A stretch of DNA of 64,000 nucleotides. Origin: Hyphomonadaceae bacterium BL14 (GTDB taxonomy: Bacteria; Pseudomonadota; Alphaproteobacteria; Caulobacterales; Maricaulaceae). Of this stretch, positions 63,677 to 64,000 are shown piece after piece. A program made the position numbers and the translations under genes. The stretch spans positions 298,076 through 362,075 of the forward strand of contig CP091242.1 of the NCBI GenBank assembly GCA_027627705.1, in the 5' to 3' direction. Position 1 is the stretch's first letter, and every line of letters starts with the position of its first letter. The notes under the pieces were generated by a model, which saw nothing but the letters and a program-made list of their open reading frames with translations, was not told the DNA's origin and made no database searches.

Positions 63677-64000
63677 TCAATATCTCCTGACGCTTGGAAG
63701 CGCGCTTGGCGCGCTGCCCGCACCCGAGCGTGCCGATATTCTGGCCGAAACCCGCGCCCATCTGGCTGACCGCGCTACGCAGCTGGGAGAGCGAGTCGCA
63801 ATTGACCGTCTTGGGCCGGCTCACGCGCTGGCCAGCGGCCATCTGGTCAGCCTGGGGTATGCACCCGTCGACGCCCCGCCGGGCGCGCGCATCTGGGTAT
63901 GGCCGGCAGCGGCGATCCTGTGGGCCTGCTCTGTATTCGCGACGGGGCTGCTGGCGCTGGAAATCGTCTCGCCCAGCGTCACCGGGCTGTGGATGAATGT
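63657..64000 (+). CDS. PadR-associated HAAS-type membrane protein (partial)
   Basis: The frame opens at ATG 63657 inside the padR end and runs to the window edge without a stop (114 codons seen). The first 75 residues look like a HAAS helical domain (IDQYLLTLGSALGALPAPERADILAETRAHLADRA), which usually follows PadR regulators. A hydrophobic segment begins at IWVWPAAAILWACSVFATG. The role is unknown; these pairs often control membrane stress or transport functions. Confidence 0.75.
   Translation, partial: MTSRAIDQYLLTLGSALGALPAPERADILAETRAHLADRATQLGERVAIDRLGPAHALASGHLVSLGYAPVDAPPGARIWVWPAAAILWACSVFATGLLALEIVSPSVTGLWMN

Overview
The window is about 66% G+C chromosomal DNA from an alphaproteobacterium. 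The most likely source is the Maricaulales/Hyphomonadaceae group (Maricaulis, Oceanicaulis or Glycocaulis-like). The placement is inferred from gene order (tsf-pyrH-frr-uppS-cdsA-dxr-rseP-bamA-skp-lpxD-fabZ-lpxA-lpxI-lpxB-gltA-gltX), from LpxI in place of LpxH, from a GAAC-N7-GAAC LexA box, from an imuA-imuB-dnaE2 mutasome and from several long TonB-dependent receptors. No rRNA, CRISPR array, prophage or intact insertion sequence was seen.

Layout. 1-13.8 kb: a tightly packed plus-strand run for translation factors, UMP kinase, isoprenoid and phospholipid precursors, site-2 protease, the outer-membrane assembly protein BamA, a Skp-like chaperone and the lipid A pathway. 13.8-18.7 kb: minus-strand citrate synthase, glutamyl-tRNA synthetase, a YceI protein and a dGTPase-like HD protein. 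18.7-23.7 kb: ErpA, a nitroreductase, a small membrane protein, a secreted S9 peptidase and a probable degenerate EAL protein. 23.9-29 kb: two TonB-dependent receptors. 29.1-33.6 kb: the glyoxylate shunt (aceA, aceB) with a divergent RamB/ScfR-type regulator. 33.7-35.3 kb: two envelope-type proteins.

35.3-43 kb is the most unusual metabolic region. It is a divergent cluster with two MmgE/PrpD enzymes, an AMP-forming CoA ligase and an amidase on one side, and an acetyl-CoA hydrolase/transferase-family protein plus a GntR/HutC regulator on the other. It looks like a self-contained, locally regulated catabolic pathway whose substrate cannot be named from sequence. A 550 bp non-coding stretch full of hairpins follows, then the SOS mutagenesis cassette under a LexA box (43.5-49.1 kb). 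Next come a DUF1838 protein and a third TonB receptor that share a nearly identical palindromic operator (49.1-52.8 kb).

52.9-64 kb is mixed housekeeping: aroC, a J-domain protein, pdxH, a DUF1499 protein, a MurD-like ligase with an altered substrate motif, threonine synthase, tRNA-Lys, initiator tRNA-Met, a BaiN-like flavoprotein, a minimal prepilin peptidase, and a PadR regulator with a partner membrane protein cut by the window end. Starts were moved inward where a Shine-Dalgarno site, an ATGA overlap or family N-termini argued for it. Families are called by recognition of motifs, not by database search.
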